Below the pieces are notes generated by a model. That model was not told the DNA's origin. It searched no databases and saw nothing but the letters and a program-made list of their open reading frames with translations. This document shows positions 18,571 through 26,682 of a DNA stretch of 64,000 bases, in pieces. Origin of the DNA: Bacteroidales bacterium (GTDB lineage: Bacteria; Bacteroidota; Bacteroidia; Bacteroidales; UBA932); assembly GCA_017423025.1 (NCBI GenBank), contig JAFPGC010000045.1, forward strand, positions 54,267 through 118,266, written 5' to 3'. The translations under genes and the position numbers were made by a program. The first letter of the stretch is position 1. Each line of letters starts with the position of its first letter.

Positions 18571-20954
18571 TATAACTGGACGCTAAGCGTAAGGGTTTCG
18601 TGAATGGATGTCTCTCCGGCGTTCACCTTGAGCGTATTGTCTTCCCACACCCAGTCTTTCACCTGCACGCCGTTCAGGCTCACCTTCCGGGGATTCGAGG
18701 TGCAGCGCACTTCAAAGCCGTAGTTGCGGTTCATCGGCATCCCTTCGTAGCTGCCCTGGACGGGATGGATGGTCACGTTGACCTGCTTTCCTTTCTCCTG
18801 GCATTCGAACAGGGTAGAGCAGATGGCGCCTTCTTCGTAGGCGTAGCTCTCGCCGTCATCGTCATACATGGTGAAACTGGTGTTCCCGTGGGGATAAACT
18901 TTGAGGATGATGTCCTTCTGCGGCTCCGTGCCGATGAAATCCACCACCGGGCGGGTGGGGACGATGGCCCCGTTGCGAACGAACAGTTGGCCCGACCGGT
19001 TCACGGGAAGTTCCCGGGTAATGGTCTCACCCTGGCTGTTCACCAGTTCTCCCGTCCATACGTTGATCCATTCGCCGGCGGGCAGGTAGATGTCGTTGGA
19101 GAAGGCACTCACGCAATACTGTCGGCCAAACATATACTGGAATACCATGTCGTCGCAGTTGCGGTCGTCGGGGAATTCCAGCGGCATGGAACGGACCATG
19201 GGCATGCCGGTAAGCATGCCTTCCAGGGCATTGGAGTAGATATAGGGGATGAAGGAGTAGCGCAGGCTGATGTAGAACTTGTACATCTCCTTCTCCACCC
19301 CATAATAATAGAAGGGGTGCATCATGCTGAACCAGCTGTTGATCTGCAGCCAGGGGAGGAAGGCTCCGAAATGAAGGCCCGGCATTTCCTGCTCACGGGG
19401 AACGCTCATTACGTCGCAGCTCATGTTCATGAATCCGGAGTTGCCCAGGTTGTGCTGGTCGAAGAGCGCCGTGATGCCGCCGCCGTTGTCACCGCTCTGT
19501 GCGGCGCTCCAGTGCTGGCTTCCGGCCCAGCCGCCGCAGTAATGGTGCCAGCTGCGCTTGCCGGTGTGGCGGCGCGTCATCTGGGCAATCTGCTTGGGCA
19601 TGAGGACCTGGCTGATGTTGTGCATCTCGTCGTCGCCGTGTCCGTTGTAGTATTTCCACTGGGGATGGGCGTCGATGGTACGGGCCGGGTCCAGTTTGAA
19701 GCCCACTACGCCCATGTCCATGAAGGTGGTCAGGTGGTCGGGCCAGTGTTCCATGCCGGAAGTGTCCCGGCCTTCGCGGACCGAGATGAGGTCTTCCTCA
19801 ATGATACTGGCGTCATACTCCTCGCAAAGCCACAGGCCCAACTTGATGCCCATGCTGTTGAGCTTACCCACGAACAGGCGCGGATAATACTTCTTGGGCA
19901 TCTGGTCCTGCACCCAGTAGGGTTCGGGAGAGAAGCGGTCGTAGTTCCACTTCTTCTTTGTGGAGAAGTCGTAGCGCTTGGCCATCCACTGGGGCTCCAG
20001 CCAGAAAAGGTCTACCGGCACGCCCATATCCCGGAAATGGGCGGCATCGTTGAGGATGGCCCACTGGTCTTCCCTCATATTGGGGCCGAAGGCAAGGCCA
20101 TAGGCCCAGCGGGGGAGTACATAGCTTCGGCCGGTGATCTGGGTATAGAGGTTGAGGATGGAGGGCATGTCCGTTCCCGCCATCAGGTAGAAATCGGCCT
20201 CTCCGAAAGTGTTGTAGATGTTAAAGGCCTCGGGATTGGTGTAACCTACGTCAAAGTGGCATTTGCGGGAGGTGTTGTTGTAGATGCCCCAGCCGCGGGA
20301 GCTCATCATGAAGGGCATGGGAATCTCCGTATGCTGGTAGGTGGTCCACATTCTCAGCAGTTCTCCGCGGTGCTGGATGTGCTCGCGGGAGGTGCTGCCG
20401 CCTCCGTAGAAACGCTCGCCGTCTTCCATGGTGATGGAGATGGCGCAGGCCGCTTCGGGGTCTCCGGCGTCCAGCCGGGCGCCACCCGAGAGTTTGCCTT
20501 CATCATCGCCGATGATGCCGTTGTTCACGGGGACGAAGAGGTCGGCGAATTTCTTGTTGATGGCATCGGCCAAAACCTTTACCGGAGCGCTGCCGGGCTT
20601 GAGGAAGCTGATCTGGCGCACCAGGGTACGGCCCTCGGCATCCTTTAGCGTGAGGGTTCCGTCGGCCGATACCGTCAGGGTACCCCGGGAGGTCTTGAAA
20701 ACATGGGCTCCGGCGGGCTGCTCCAGGGTATAATCGGCCTTGGGCCAGTCCTGCCGGGTGATGCCGTAACGGTCCATGAGGGACTCGGTGAAAGTGCCGC
20801 CGGGCGATACCTGTACGTGGAAGATGCCATCGGCACAAACCTCTACTTTCAGGGTGGTTCCTCCGGCCAGTTTCACTTCGTGGACCGGGTTGGCTTTTGC
20901 GGTCAGGCAAACGACGAGCAGCTGGGCTGCCAGTAAAGCGATTCTCCTTATCAT
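18570..20954 (-). CDS. GH31 family alpha-glycosidase
   Basis: A 794-residue secreted GH31 enzyme. After a signal peptide come the N-terminal beta-sandwich, the barrel with GRSYVLPRWAYGLAFGP, the nucleophile Asp422 in VGFKLDPA, the acid/base region FDQHNLGNSGFM, and the post-barrel segments LPAGEWINVWTGE and TMYDDDGES typical of the family. GH31 holds alpha-glucosidases, alpha-xylosidases and relatives; the enzyme cannot be told further. It is preceded by the CXXCH propeller gene with a 4-nt gap and followed by GH3 with a TAATG overlap. Confidence 0.95.
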   Translation of the reverse strand: MIRRIALLAAQLLVVCLTAKANPVHEVKLAGGTTLKVEVCADGIFHVQVSPGGTFTESLMDRYGITRQDWPKADYTLEQPAGAHVFKTSRGTLTVSADGTLTLKDAEGRTLVRQISFLKPGSAPVKVLADAINKKFADLFVPVNNGIIGDDEGKLSGGARLDAGDPEAACAISITMEDGERFYGGGSTSREHIQHRGELLRMWTTYQHTEIPMPFMMSSRGWGIYNNTSRKCHFDVGYTNPEAFNIYNTFGEADFYLMAGTDMPSILNLYTQITGRSYVLPRWAYGLAFGPNMREDQWAILNDAAHFRDMGVPVDLFWLEPQWMAKRYDFSTKKKWNYDRFSPEPYWVQDQMPKKYYPRLFVGKLNSMGIKLGLWLCEEYDASIIEEDLISVREGRDTSGMEHWPDHLTTFMDMGVVGFKLDPARTIDAHPQWKYYNGHGDDEMHNISQVLMPKQIAQMTRRHTGKRSWHHYCGGWAGSQHWSAAQSGDNGGGITALFDQHNLGNSGFMNMSCDVMSVPREQEMPGLHFGAFLPWLQINSWFSMMHPFYYYGVEKEMYKFYISLRYSFIPYIYSNALEGMLTGMPMVRSMPLEFPDDRNCDDMVFQYMFGRQYCVSAFSNDIYLPAGEWINVWTGELVNSQGETITRELPVNRSGQLFVRNGAIVPTRPVVDFIGTEPQKDIILKVYPHGNTSFTMYDDDGESYAYEEGAICSTLFECQEKGKQVNVTIHPVQGSYEGMPMNRNYGFEVRCTSNPRKVSLNGVQVKDWVWEDNTLKVNAGETSIHETLTLSVQL

Positions 20955-20958
20955 GGTA

Positions 20959-22401
20959 TTAGTTTTTTACTTGTACGTCCACTCCTGATGACTCACGGAT
21001 TTCGGTAACTATGCGGTGTTTGGACATTTCCAGCGGGGCGGTCATGAAGGCCGGAAGGTTGAAGGATTCCATCAGGCGCTTGTAAAAGGCCTTGGGGTCC
21101 TTCTGGGGCAGAAGGAAAGGTTTTGAGGCCTCGCCCTGCTCATTGATATAGGTAATGTAAGGGCGCGTATACAGGCCGTCGTCGCGGCGGCTGCTGAAGA
21201 CCATCCACCGGCCATTGGTGCTCCAACTGTGGAAACTGTCCACGTCGGGGGAGTTGGCGGCCTCCATGGGCCATTTCTCCCCGGTCTGCAAATCCATCAT
21301 CCAGAGGTCGGCATCGTGGTGCCAGATGGAGAAGTTGCCATAATCGTGGCGGGTGAAGCACAGGAAGCGTCCGTCGGGGGAGATGCGGGGGAAAGATACG
21401 CTGAACCCTTCGGCCGGCGCATCGTAAAGGCATTCCAGCTGGTCTCCAAAGCTTAGATTCTCAGCGTTGAAAGCAATCCGGTACAGGCCGTAGCGCACTT
21501 TCCGGTGCTCCCTGGGCATTTCAGTCACGGCTTGGGCGCTGCAGAAATACAGCCATTTTCCGTCGGGGGAGAAGGTGGGGAAGGTCTCGAAGCGGTCTTC
21601 CTGCTTGGTGAGGGGACTCCAGGTAATCTCATGGCTCCGCACGTCGTAAACCACTACGTCGGAAGCCAGGTCATAGACCTCGATGCGGTTGGGGTCGTGG
21701 TTGTAGAAGGCCTGCAGGGTCTTGTTGACGGAGAAAGCAATGAGGTCTCCGGAAGGATGCCAGTAAGGATAGACCAGGGCGCTGATGGTGGAATCCGTCT
21801 TGGTATTGAGTTTCTCAATATGACCCTCATTGATGAGCATGGTGCCACCAAAGGCAGCCCTCACATGGAAAACGCTCTTGGAAGGGTCTCCGCCCGCGGT
21901 GGTGTGGCAGTTCATGCAATTGCCTCCGGTAAGGTCGTTGGTGAGGATGGCCCGCTGCGTATAGCTGGTCAGGTCCCGCTGGTAAATGCCCATCTTCTGC
22001 CAGCCCTGATACCCGGGAGGAATAAGCCGGTAAGAAATATAGGGATCGATCTCTTCCTTAATATAGATTTTAAAGGGCCGATAGGCTTTCCACGCACCGT
22101 CCTGCCGCACCAGCACCGTCATCTCCACCTCGTCCTTTTCCATCAGCTTCTTCCAGAGGCGCTCACTCAGGGAGAACAGGCCCTTCTTGCCGCGGATGGT
22201 TTTCCCGTCCACCTTCAGGGCGCACTCTTCATCCCCGTTGTAGGAGAAATTGAGCGGAGCTATGTTGCGGGGAACCGTCACAAAGCTGTAGTCCGGTTCC
22301 ATGGGCGGAAGGCTGTCCAGGCTTTCCGATGGCTCGATGTTCCCGGCACACGAGGGAAGCAGCAGGGCTCCGGCGAGGAGGATATAGAGTAGCTTTCTCA
22401 T
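20959..22401 (-). CDS. Beta-propeller (TolB/PD40-like) lipoprotein with a CXXCH haem motif
   Basis: A 480-residue lipoprotein (lipobox LLPSC, Cys18); the start at 22401 is chosen because it supplies the signal peptide and overlaps the upstream stop by 4 bases. The middle contains GGNCMNCHTT with C162-x-x-C165-H166, the binding motif for covalent c-type haem. From about residue 190 to 460 there are propeller blades of the PD40 type (FSPDGKWLYFCS, ISPDGRFLCFTRHD, STNGRWMVFSSRRDDG). Homologues are known in Bacteroidales next to DUF6057 genes, as here, but I know of no established function. A periplasmic electron-transfer or sensing role is a guess; haem attachment needs cytochrome c maturation genes that are not in this window. 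Confidence 0.8.
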   Translation of the reverse strand: MRKLLYILLAGALLLPSCAGNIEPSESLDSLPPMEPDYSFVTVPRNIAPLNFSYNGDEECALKVDGKTIRGKKGLFSLSERLWKKLMEKDEVEMTVLVRQDGAWKAYRPFKIYIKEEIDPYISYRLIPPGYQGWQKMGIYQRDLTSYTQRAILTNDLTGGNCMNCHTTAGGDPSKSVFHVRAAFGGTMLINEGHIEKLNTKTDSTISALVYPYWHPSGDLIAFSVNKTLQAFYNHDPNRIEVYDLASDVVVYDVRSHEITWSPLTKQEDRFETFPTFSPDGKWLYFCSAQAVTEMPREHRKVRYGLYRIAFNAENLSFGDQLECLYDAPAEGFSVSFPRISPDGRFLCFTRHDYGNFSIWHHDADLWMMDLQTGEKWPMEAANSPDVDSFHSWSTNGRWMVFSSRRDDGLYTRPYITYINEQGEASKPFLLPQKDPKAFYKRLMESFNLPAFMTAPLEMSKHRIVTEIRESSGVDVQVKN

Positions 22402-24074
22402 ATCTGCTTGTACAACAAGTAATACCAATAGGAGGAATTGTAGCCCTTGGGAGCCTTTCCTCCGCTCTTGAGACTTTCGTCCTGGAATTTCTGGAAGCGG
22501 CGGAAGGTGCCTTCGGTAACTCCGTGCGCAGCGCACCATTCCGGGCCCAGGGCATCGGCCCCGTCTACATTGCGGGTATATTCGCTGTAGAACAGGACGG
22601 CTTCCTGCACCGGAACCGGCAGGGAATCAAATCCCTCCTGGCCAAAATAGCGGCTCACAACCCCGGTGACCGATTTGATGTCTTTGGCCAGAAGCAGGTA
22701 CGCAAAAGCATAGTCCCTGGCCTGGGCGTTTCCGGGATTGGCATCCACCACCCGCATCAGTTCCTCCAAGGGGCTGCCGAACATGGAGAAACCCTCCAGC
22801 TTGGGCCAGCTGCGGCGTCCGGTTCCCAGGATAGGATCGGCCTCCAGGGCTTTGTCGTTGTAGAGGAAACGCTTCTGCTCCTTGGCCCAGCGTCTGTAAT
22901 GGGGGGCTTTTTCCAGGATGGACAGGTATTTGTCGGCTATGGCATACGTGCCTCGCATCAATTCCACCTGCGCGTTGATCTTGAGCATAGCGGGGCAGAA
23001 GCCCTCGGTGGAGTAGAGGGTGTTGAAGGCCACGTCCTGTGCGGCGGCTACATTGCCCATGGCAAACATGATATGGGCCTGGGTGGTTTCCACGCCGCGG
23101 TCGTCGCTATTCTTGATAAGGCCGTCCGGGCCTCTCTGGTCATACTTAAACATATTGTCCACCATTCCTCCTTTCCAGGACAGGGCCAGGTTGAGGTACT
23201 GTACGGTATGGGGAATCCAATCTTTGGAGAGGCAGCACTTGATTAGGCCGTCCCAGTTCTCATTGGCTACATAGTACTCGTATTCATAGGTGAGTCCGGC
23301 CTGCCGGTCTTCAGCGTTCTTCGCCACCTTGAAGGCGGGAACAAAGGCAATGATCAGAAGGATAGCGCAGCATCCGAACAGGGGAAGGCGCTTAATCTTC
23401 AAATCCTTGACGGCGCAGCCTACCAGCACGGTAAGGGGAAGCAGCACCCAGGGAATCCAGTGCGCCGCATTCATCTGGGCATCCAGGTCAAAATAGAAAG
23501 CCGGCGTAAGGGCCGATGTCAAAGTAGGCGTCCAGCCCAGCAGGCAGGCAGCCAGACCACACAACAGTGCTACGGGCACCAGCAGGGCAGAAGCCCACCT
23601 CTTTTTCCAACCATCCACAATGGCGGCGCAAACGGCGAACAGCAGGGCGGCGGGGCCGACCGTAAGATAAACGACGATGGTAAGAAGGAAGCCCCAGACC
23701 AGGCGTCCGGAGCGGATGCGCGTGTAGGCGAACAGGGCCGTCAGGGCGATGAGCCAGGCGGTAAGTACGCTAAAGTGCATCGCGTTTTCAGATAACGAGG
23801 CGGCCAGGAAGGCAAAGGGAATAAGGCAAAGCGGCAGAATAGGCCACTGGGCCCTTTTATCCCGCAATGAAACCCACAGCAGCCACGCCCCCAGTCCCAA
23901 CAAGGCCAGGGTGATAAGGACGGCGAGGGTAGGATTCCAGAAGAACTGGACAAAGAAGCGTCCGGACAAGGTGGCCAGGCCACCCACGGTGAATAGACTC
24001 TGCACCAGATAGGTCTTGTCAAACAGGAACAGTTGCTGCTGTTCCCTGAAGGCGAGTGCGAAGCGGTCTATCAT
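22398..24074 (-). CDS. DUF6057-type multi-pass membrane protein
   Basis: A 558-residue inner-membrane protein. The N-terminal 260 residues hold about eight to ten hydrophobic segments (for example NPTLAVLITLALLGLGAWLL and ALTALFAYTRI). The C-terminal half, from about residue 275, is soluble and helical, with TPR-like stretches (MFAMGNVAAAQDVAFNTLY, YAIADKYLSILEKAPHYRRW). It resembles the DUF6057 family of Bacteroidales, which has no assigned function to my knowledge. Both ends overlap neighbouring genes by 4 bases (ATGA), which ties it closely to the small lipoprotein upstream and the haem-motif propeller downstream, so the three probably act as one unit. Confidence 0.75.
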   Translation of the reverse strand: MIDRFALAFREQQQLFLFDKTYLVQSLFTVGGLATLSGRFFVQFFWNPTLAVLITLALLGLGAWLLWVSLRDKRAQWPILPLCLIPFAFLAASLSENAMHFSVLTAWLIALTALFAYTRIRSGRLVWGFLLTIVVYLTVGPAALLFAVCAAIVDGWKKRWASALLVPVALLCGLAACLLGWTPTLTSALTPAFYFDLDAQMNAAHWIPWVLLPLTVLVGCAVKDLKIKRLPLFGCCAILLIIAFVPAFKVAKNAEDRQAGLTYEYEYYVANENWDGLIKCCLSKDWIPHTVQYLNLALSWKGGMVDNMFKYDQRGPDGLIKNSDDRGVETTQAHIMFAMGNVAAAQDVAFNTLYSTEGFCPAMLKINAQVELMRGTYAIADKYLSILEKAPHYRRWAKEQKRFLYNDKALEADPILGTGRRSWPKLEGFSMFGSPLEELMRVVDANPGNAQARDYAFAYLLLAKDIKSVTGVVSRYFGQEGFDSLPVPVQEAVLFYSEYTRNVDGADALGPEWCAAHGVTEGTFRRFQKFQDESLKSGGKAPKGYNSSYWYYLLYKQI

Positions 24075-24523
24075 AGGTCTTCCGGGGCTATCAGGTTGCA
24101 GGTGGAGGAATAATATATATAGGTCTGCTGGCCTTCTTTCTCAAACTTGGCTTTTGTCTCCCGGATCTCTTTTTCGTTCAGGTCCGGGCAGCCCGTCATC
24201 TTTTCGGAGTAAACGGGATACCCGTAAGCGCGGCTGAAGACCATGTCTTTCACCAAAAAATACCTGGCCGGGAAACTGTAACCTTGGGCCTCGGGATTCT
24301 TGGCTACGGCCTTGAACTGGATGATGCAGAGGCTGTCGCAGGAGTAGAGGACTATGGGGGAAACGACATCGGCCCCACCGGTCAGTTGCATTTCTTCCAG
24401 CATGGTTCGCTCCAGGACCTTGGGAATGCGGGAAAATGCTTTTTTCTCCAGTTCGGGCGTTGAGGAGCAGCCCAATGCCAGGGCCAAAAGGGCGCAAGAA
24501 AACAGTGGTAAAAAACGTTTCAT
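24071..24523 (-). CDS. Small lipoprotein of unknown function
   Basis: A 150-residue lipoprotein (lipobox LALGC, Cys19). The mature part has no domain I recognise; it contains the paired-cysteine stretch LYSCDSLCIIQF and further cysteines in TGCPDLN and STCNL, so disulfides are likely in the periplasm. It heads the operon lipoprotein - DUF6057 - CXXCH propeller - GH31 - GH3, with a TATCTTTG promoter box 34 nt upstream of the ATG. Confidence 0.75.
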   Translation of the reverse strand: MKRFLPLFSCALLALALGCSSTPELEKKAFSRIPKVLERTMLEEMQLTGGADVVSPIVLYSCDSLCIIQFKAVAKNPEAQGYSFPARYFLVKDMVFSRAYGYPVYSEKMTGCPDLNEKEIRETKAKFEKEGQQTYIYYSSTCNLIAPEDL

Positions 24524-24557
24524 TCCGGACTAAAAATTGACAGCCATTGAATAAACT

Positions 24558-24565
24558 CAAAGATA
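24558..24565 (-). promoter_or_regulatory. -7 promoter box for the lipoprotein-DUF6057-propeller-GH31-GH3 operon
   Basis: TATCTTTG on the minus strand fits TAnnTTTG and lies 34 nt upstream of the ATG at 24523, giving a leader of roughly 30 nt. Confidence 0.6.
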
Positions 24566-24590
24566 ACAATTTTTCCGGACAATAAAAAAC

Positions 24591-24611
24591 GGCCCCCATT
24601 TTGTGGGGGCC
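24591..24611 (-). terminator. Rho-independent terminator after susD
   Basis: GGCCCCCA and TGGGGGCC form an 8-bp stem with a 5-nt loop; on the minus strand the stem is followed by GTTTTTTATT. It lies 24 nt past the susD stop and separates the SusCD operon from the next minus-strand operon. Confidence 0.85.
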
Positions 24612-24635
24612 GAATCATTCGAAATCTACAGGCTC

Positions 24636-26666
24636 TTACTCGCCGTATCCGTAGTTCTGTTCGATCTTCACGTCCTTGTTGGACTGGATGATCTGAATAG
24701 GAATAGGAAGTACGTAGTTGTAAGGCTTCACGTTAGGACGATGGCGGGTGTTACCCAGAGCGTCGGTGTAAGCGTCGCGGCCACGGTCTTCGTTCTCATA
24801 ACCTACGCCATACTTGCGGGTACGCTCATAGAACGTATTGGAGGTAGAGGCATCCTGGGTAGGATAGCACTCGGTTACGTAAGTGGCGTGAGGGTTGCAG
24901 CTCAGACGGCTGAGGGTGACCCAGCGCTGCTCTTCACCGAAGAGCTCACGGACACGCTCGTCCAGGATGTAGTCGATGTTCACGTCGTTGGCGGAGCAAG
25001 GCTTGGCACCGGCACGGTTGCGGAGAACGTTGATGTCCTCGGCGGCACCGGACTTGTTGCCCTGGGCCAGACGGGCCTCTGCACGGAGCAGGTAGGTCTC
25101 GGCGATACGGATCATGTACCAGTCGGTATCGTAGTAGGCGTTACCGGCATCGAAGATGTGACGGTCGTCGGAGAACTTCCAGAAACGAGGGGTGATGTTG
25201 ATGGTATCAGCGGCGGTTACGTTGTACAGACCGGCATCAACACGAGCCTGGATCTGTTTCTTAACCTCGGACCACTTCTTTCCGGAAGGAGTGTAGTAGT
25301 CGCGCTGGATCATGATTTCGTTGCCACGGAAGTCGTTGGGGTCATCCCAGTAGGAACCCAGAATGTCGCCGGCGGGACGTACTACCCATTCGGAGGGCAG
25401 CAGGCCCAGACCGGTGGCAGCACCGTTACCCTGAGAACGGCATGCGAGGGAGTCAATTCTGGTGGAGAGGCTGTAAGCGAGCTTGCGGCCAGCCAGATCT
25501 TCACCGTCGACGGCTGCCGGAGGATCACCAGCACCTGCAGGGGCTACGCCGGCAGGATAGCAGGTAGCATCGGCCGTGAAGACGTAGTAGTTCTTGCCGT
25601 CGTTGCCTTTTCTCTGACCATTCTTACCGCCCATGGGGATCCAGGGGGCGAAGGTGGACTCGAGCACAGGCTTGTGCATACGCCACCAGGAGTCGCCGGA
25701 ACCGCCCAGAGGCCAGTTGTCAACGCCAACTTCGTAGTCGATCTGGGCTACCCAGATGGCTTCCAGGTTAGCGGGATCGTTGGGGTTGGAGTCGGCAGCA
25801 AAGTCACCTACCTTGGTCTTACCGGAAGAACGGAAGAGGTCCCAATAGGCACCCTGAGGAGCGGCGAGGGAGTTACCGTAACGGTCGACGGCCTGGTCGG
25901 CACGGTTACCGAAACGGGTGGTCATGAGCTGGTAGTTACCGTCGGTCTTGTTGATGACGCGGGAAGCGGCATCCTCGGCTTCCTTGAACTTACCCAGGCA
26001 GAGGTAAACCTCGGACAGATAGTGGGCGGCAGCGGCCTTGGTGACGGTACCCATCAGACGGGGAGTGCTGGGAAGATTCTGCTCGGCATAGGCAAAATCT
26101 TCTGCGCACAGTTCCCAAGCTTCCTCACGGGTGTTCATCACGTAGTCATAGCGGGCTTCCTGGGTCATGTGCTGAGCATACACGACCTGGCCGAACATAC
26201 CGGCGATTACGCGGAAGGCCCAGGCGCGGAGGAACACGGCTTCTGCACGAAGGTTGTTCTTGACCGCTTCGCTGGTGTATTCAATTTCGGGGTGCTCGTC
26301 AATCATATCAACCACAATGTTGGCACGGTTGGAGAGCTTGTACATATACTCACCATAGTGACGGGCATAACCACTTTCAGCGGTCAGGGTAGGCCAGTTG
26401 GAGAAGTGGGTGTTACCGCCGGTGGTGGAGAAAGTATCCAGACCAAGGCCAAAGAGCATCCAGTTGTGCTCGGAACCGCCACGCTGGTTACCGAATACCA
26501 TATACTGGATCTCGGAATACGCAGATGCTAGGGCAATCTCGATGGATTGCTGGCTCTTGAAGAAGCTAGCGGTGTCGTCCTCGTAAGTACGCTCTTCCAG
26601 GAAGCGTTTGTCGCTACAAGAAACGGCAATCAAAGCTGCGAGAAGAATGAATATATACTTTTTCAT
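24636..26666 (-). CDS. susD: SusD/RagB family glycan-binding lipoprotein
   Basis: A 676-residue surface lipoprotein (lipobox IAVSC, Cys17) of the SusD/RagB family, which caps the SusC channel and captures oligosaccharides. The family pattern is clear: an early FLEERTYEDD start, helical TPR-like parts (RAEAVFLRAWAFRVIAGMFGQVVY; AAAAHYLSEVYLCLGKFKEAEDAASRVI) and the C-terminal RIAETYLLRAEARLAQGNKSGAAEDINVLRNRAGA-type region near residues 525-560, ending YGYGE. It follows SusC by 16 nt and is followed by a strong terminator. The ligand is unknown; the nearby GH3/GH31 and GH106/GH28 operons are the natural candidates. Confidence 0.95.
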   Translation of the reverse strand: MKKYIFILLAALIAVSCSDKRFLEERTYEDDTASFFKSQQSIEIALASAYSEIQYMVFGNQRGGSEHNWMLFGLGLDTFSTTGGNTHFSNWPTLTAESGYARHYGEYMYKLSNRANIVVDMIDEHPEIEYTSEAVKNNLRAEAVFLRAWAFRVIAGMFGQVVYAQHMTQEARYDYVMNTREEAWELCAEDFAYAEQNLPSTPRLMGTVTKAAAAHYLSEVYLCLGKFKEAEDAASRVINKTDGNYQLMTTRFGNRADQAVDRYGNSLAAPQGAYWDLFRSSGKTKVGDFAADSNPNDPANLEAIWVAQIDYEVGVDNWPLGGSGDSWWRMHKPVLESTFAPWIPMGGKNGQRKGNDGKNYYVFTADATCYPAGVAPAGAGDPPAAVDGEDLAGRKLAYSLSTRIDSLACRSQGNGAATGLGLLPSEWVVRPAGDILGSYWDDPNDFRGNEIMIQRDYYTPSGKKWSEVKKQIQARVDAGLYNVTAADTINITPRFWKFSDDRHIFDAGNAYYDTDWYMIRIAETYLLRAEARLAQGNKSGAAEDINVLRNRAGAKPCSANDVNIDYILDERVRELFGEEQRWVTLSRLSCNPHATYVTECYPTQDASTSNTFYERTRKYGVGYENEDRGRDAYTDALGNTRHRPNVKPYNYVLPIPIQIIQSNKDVKIEQNYGYGE

Positions 26667-26682
26667 AGACGTCTCGTATTAA

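Noticed and set aside
22402-22539. N-terminal extension of the CXXCH propeller protein
   Set aside because: It lies inside the DUF6057 gene in another frame and would hide the signal peptide and lipobox that begin at 22401.
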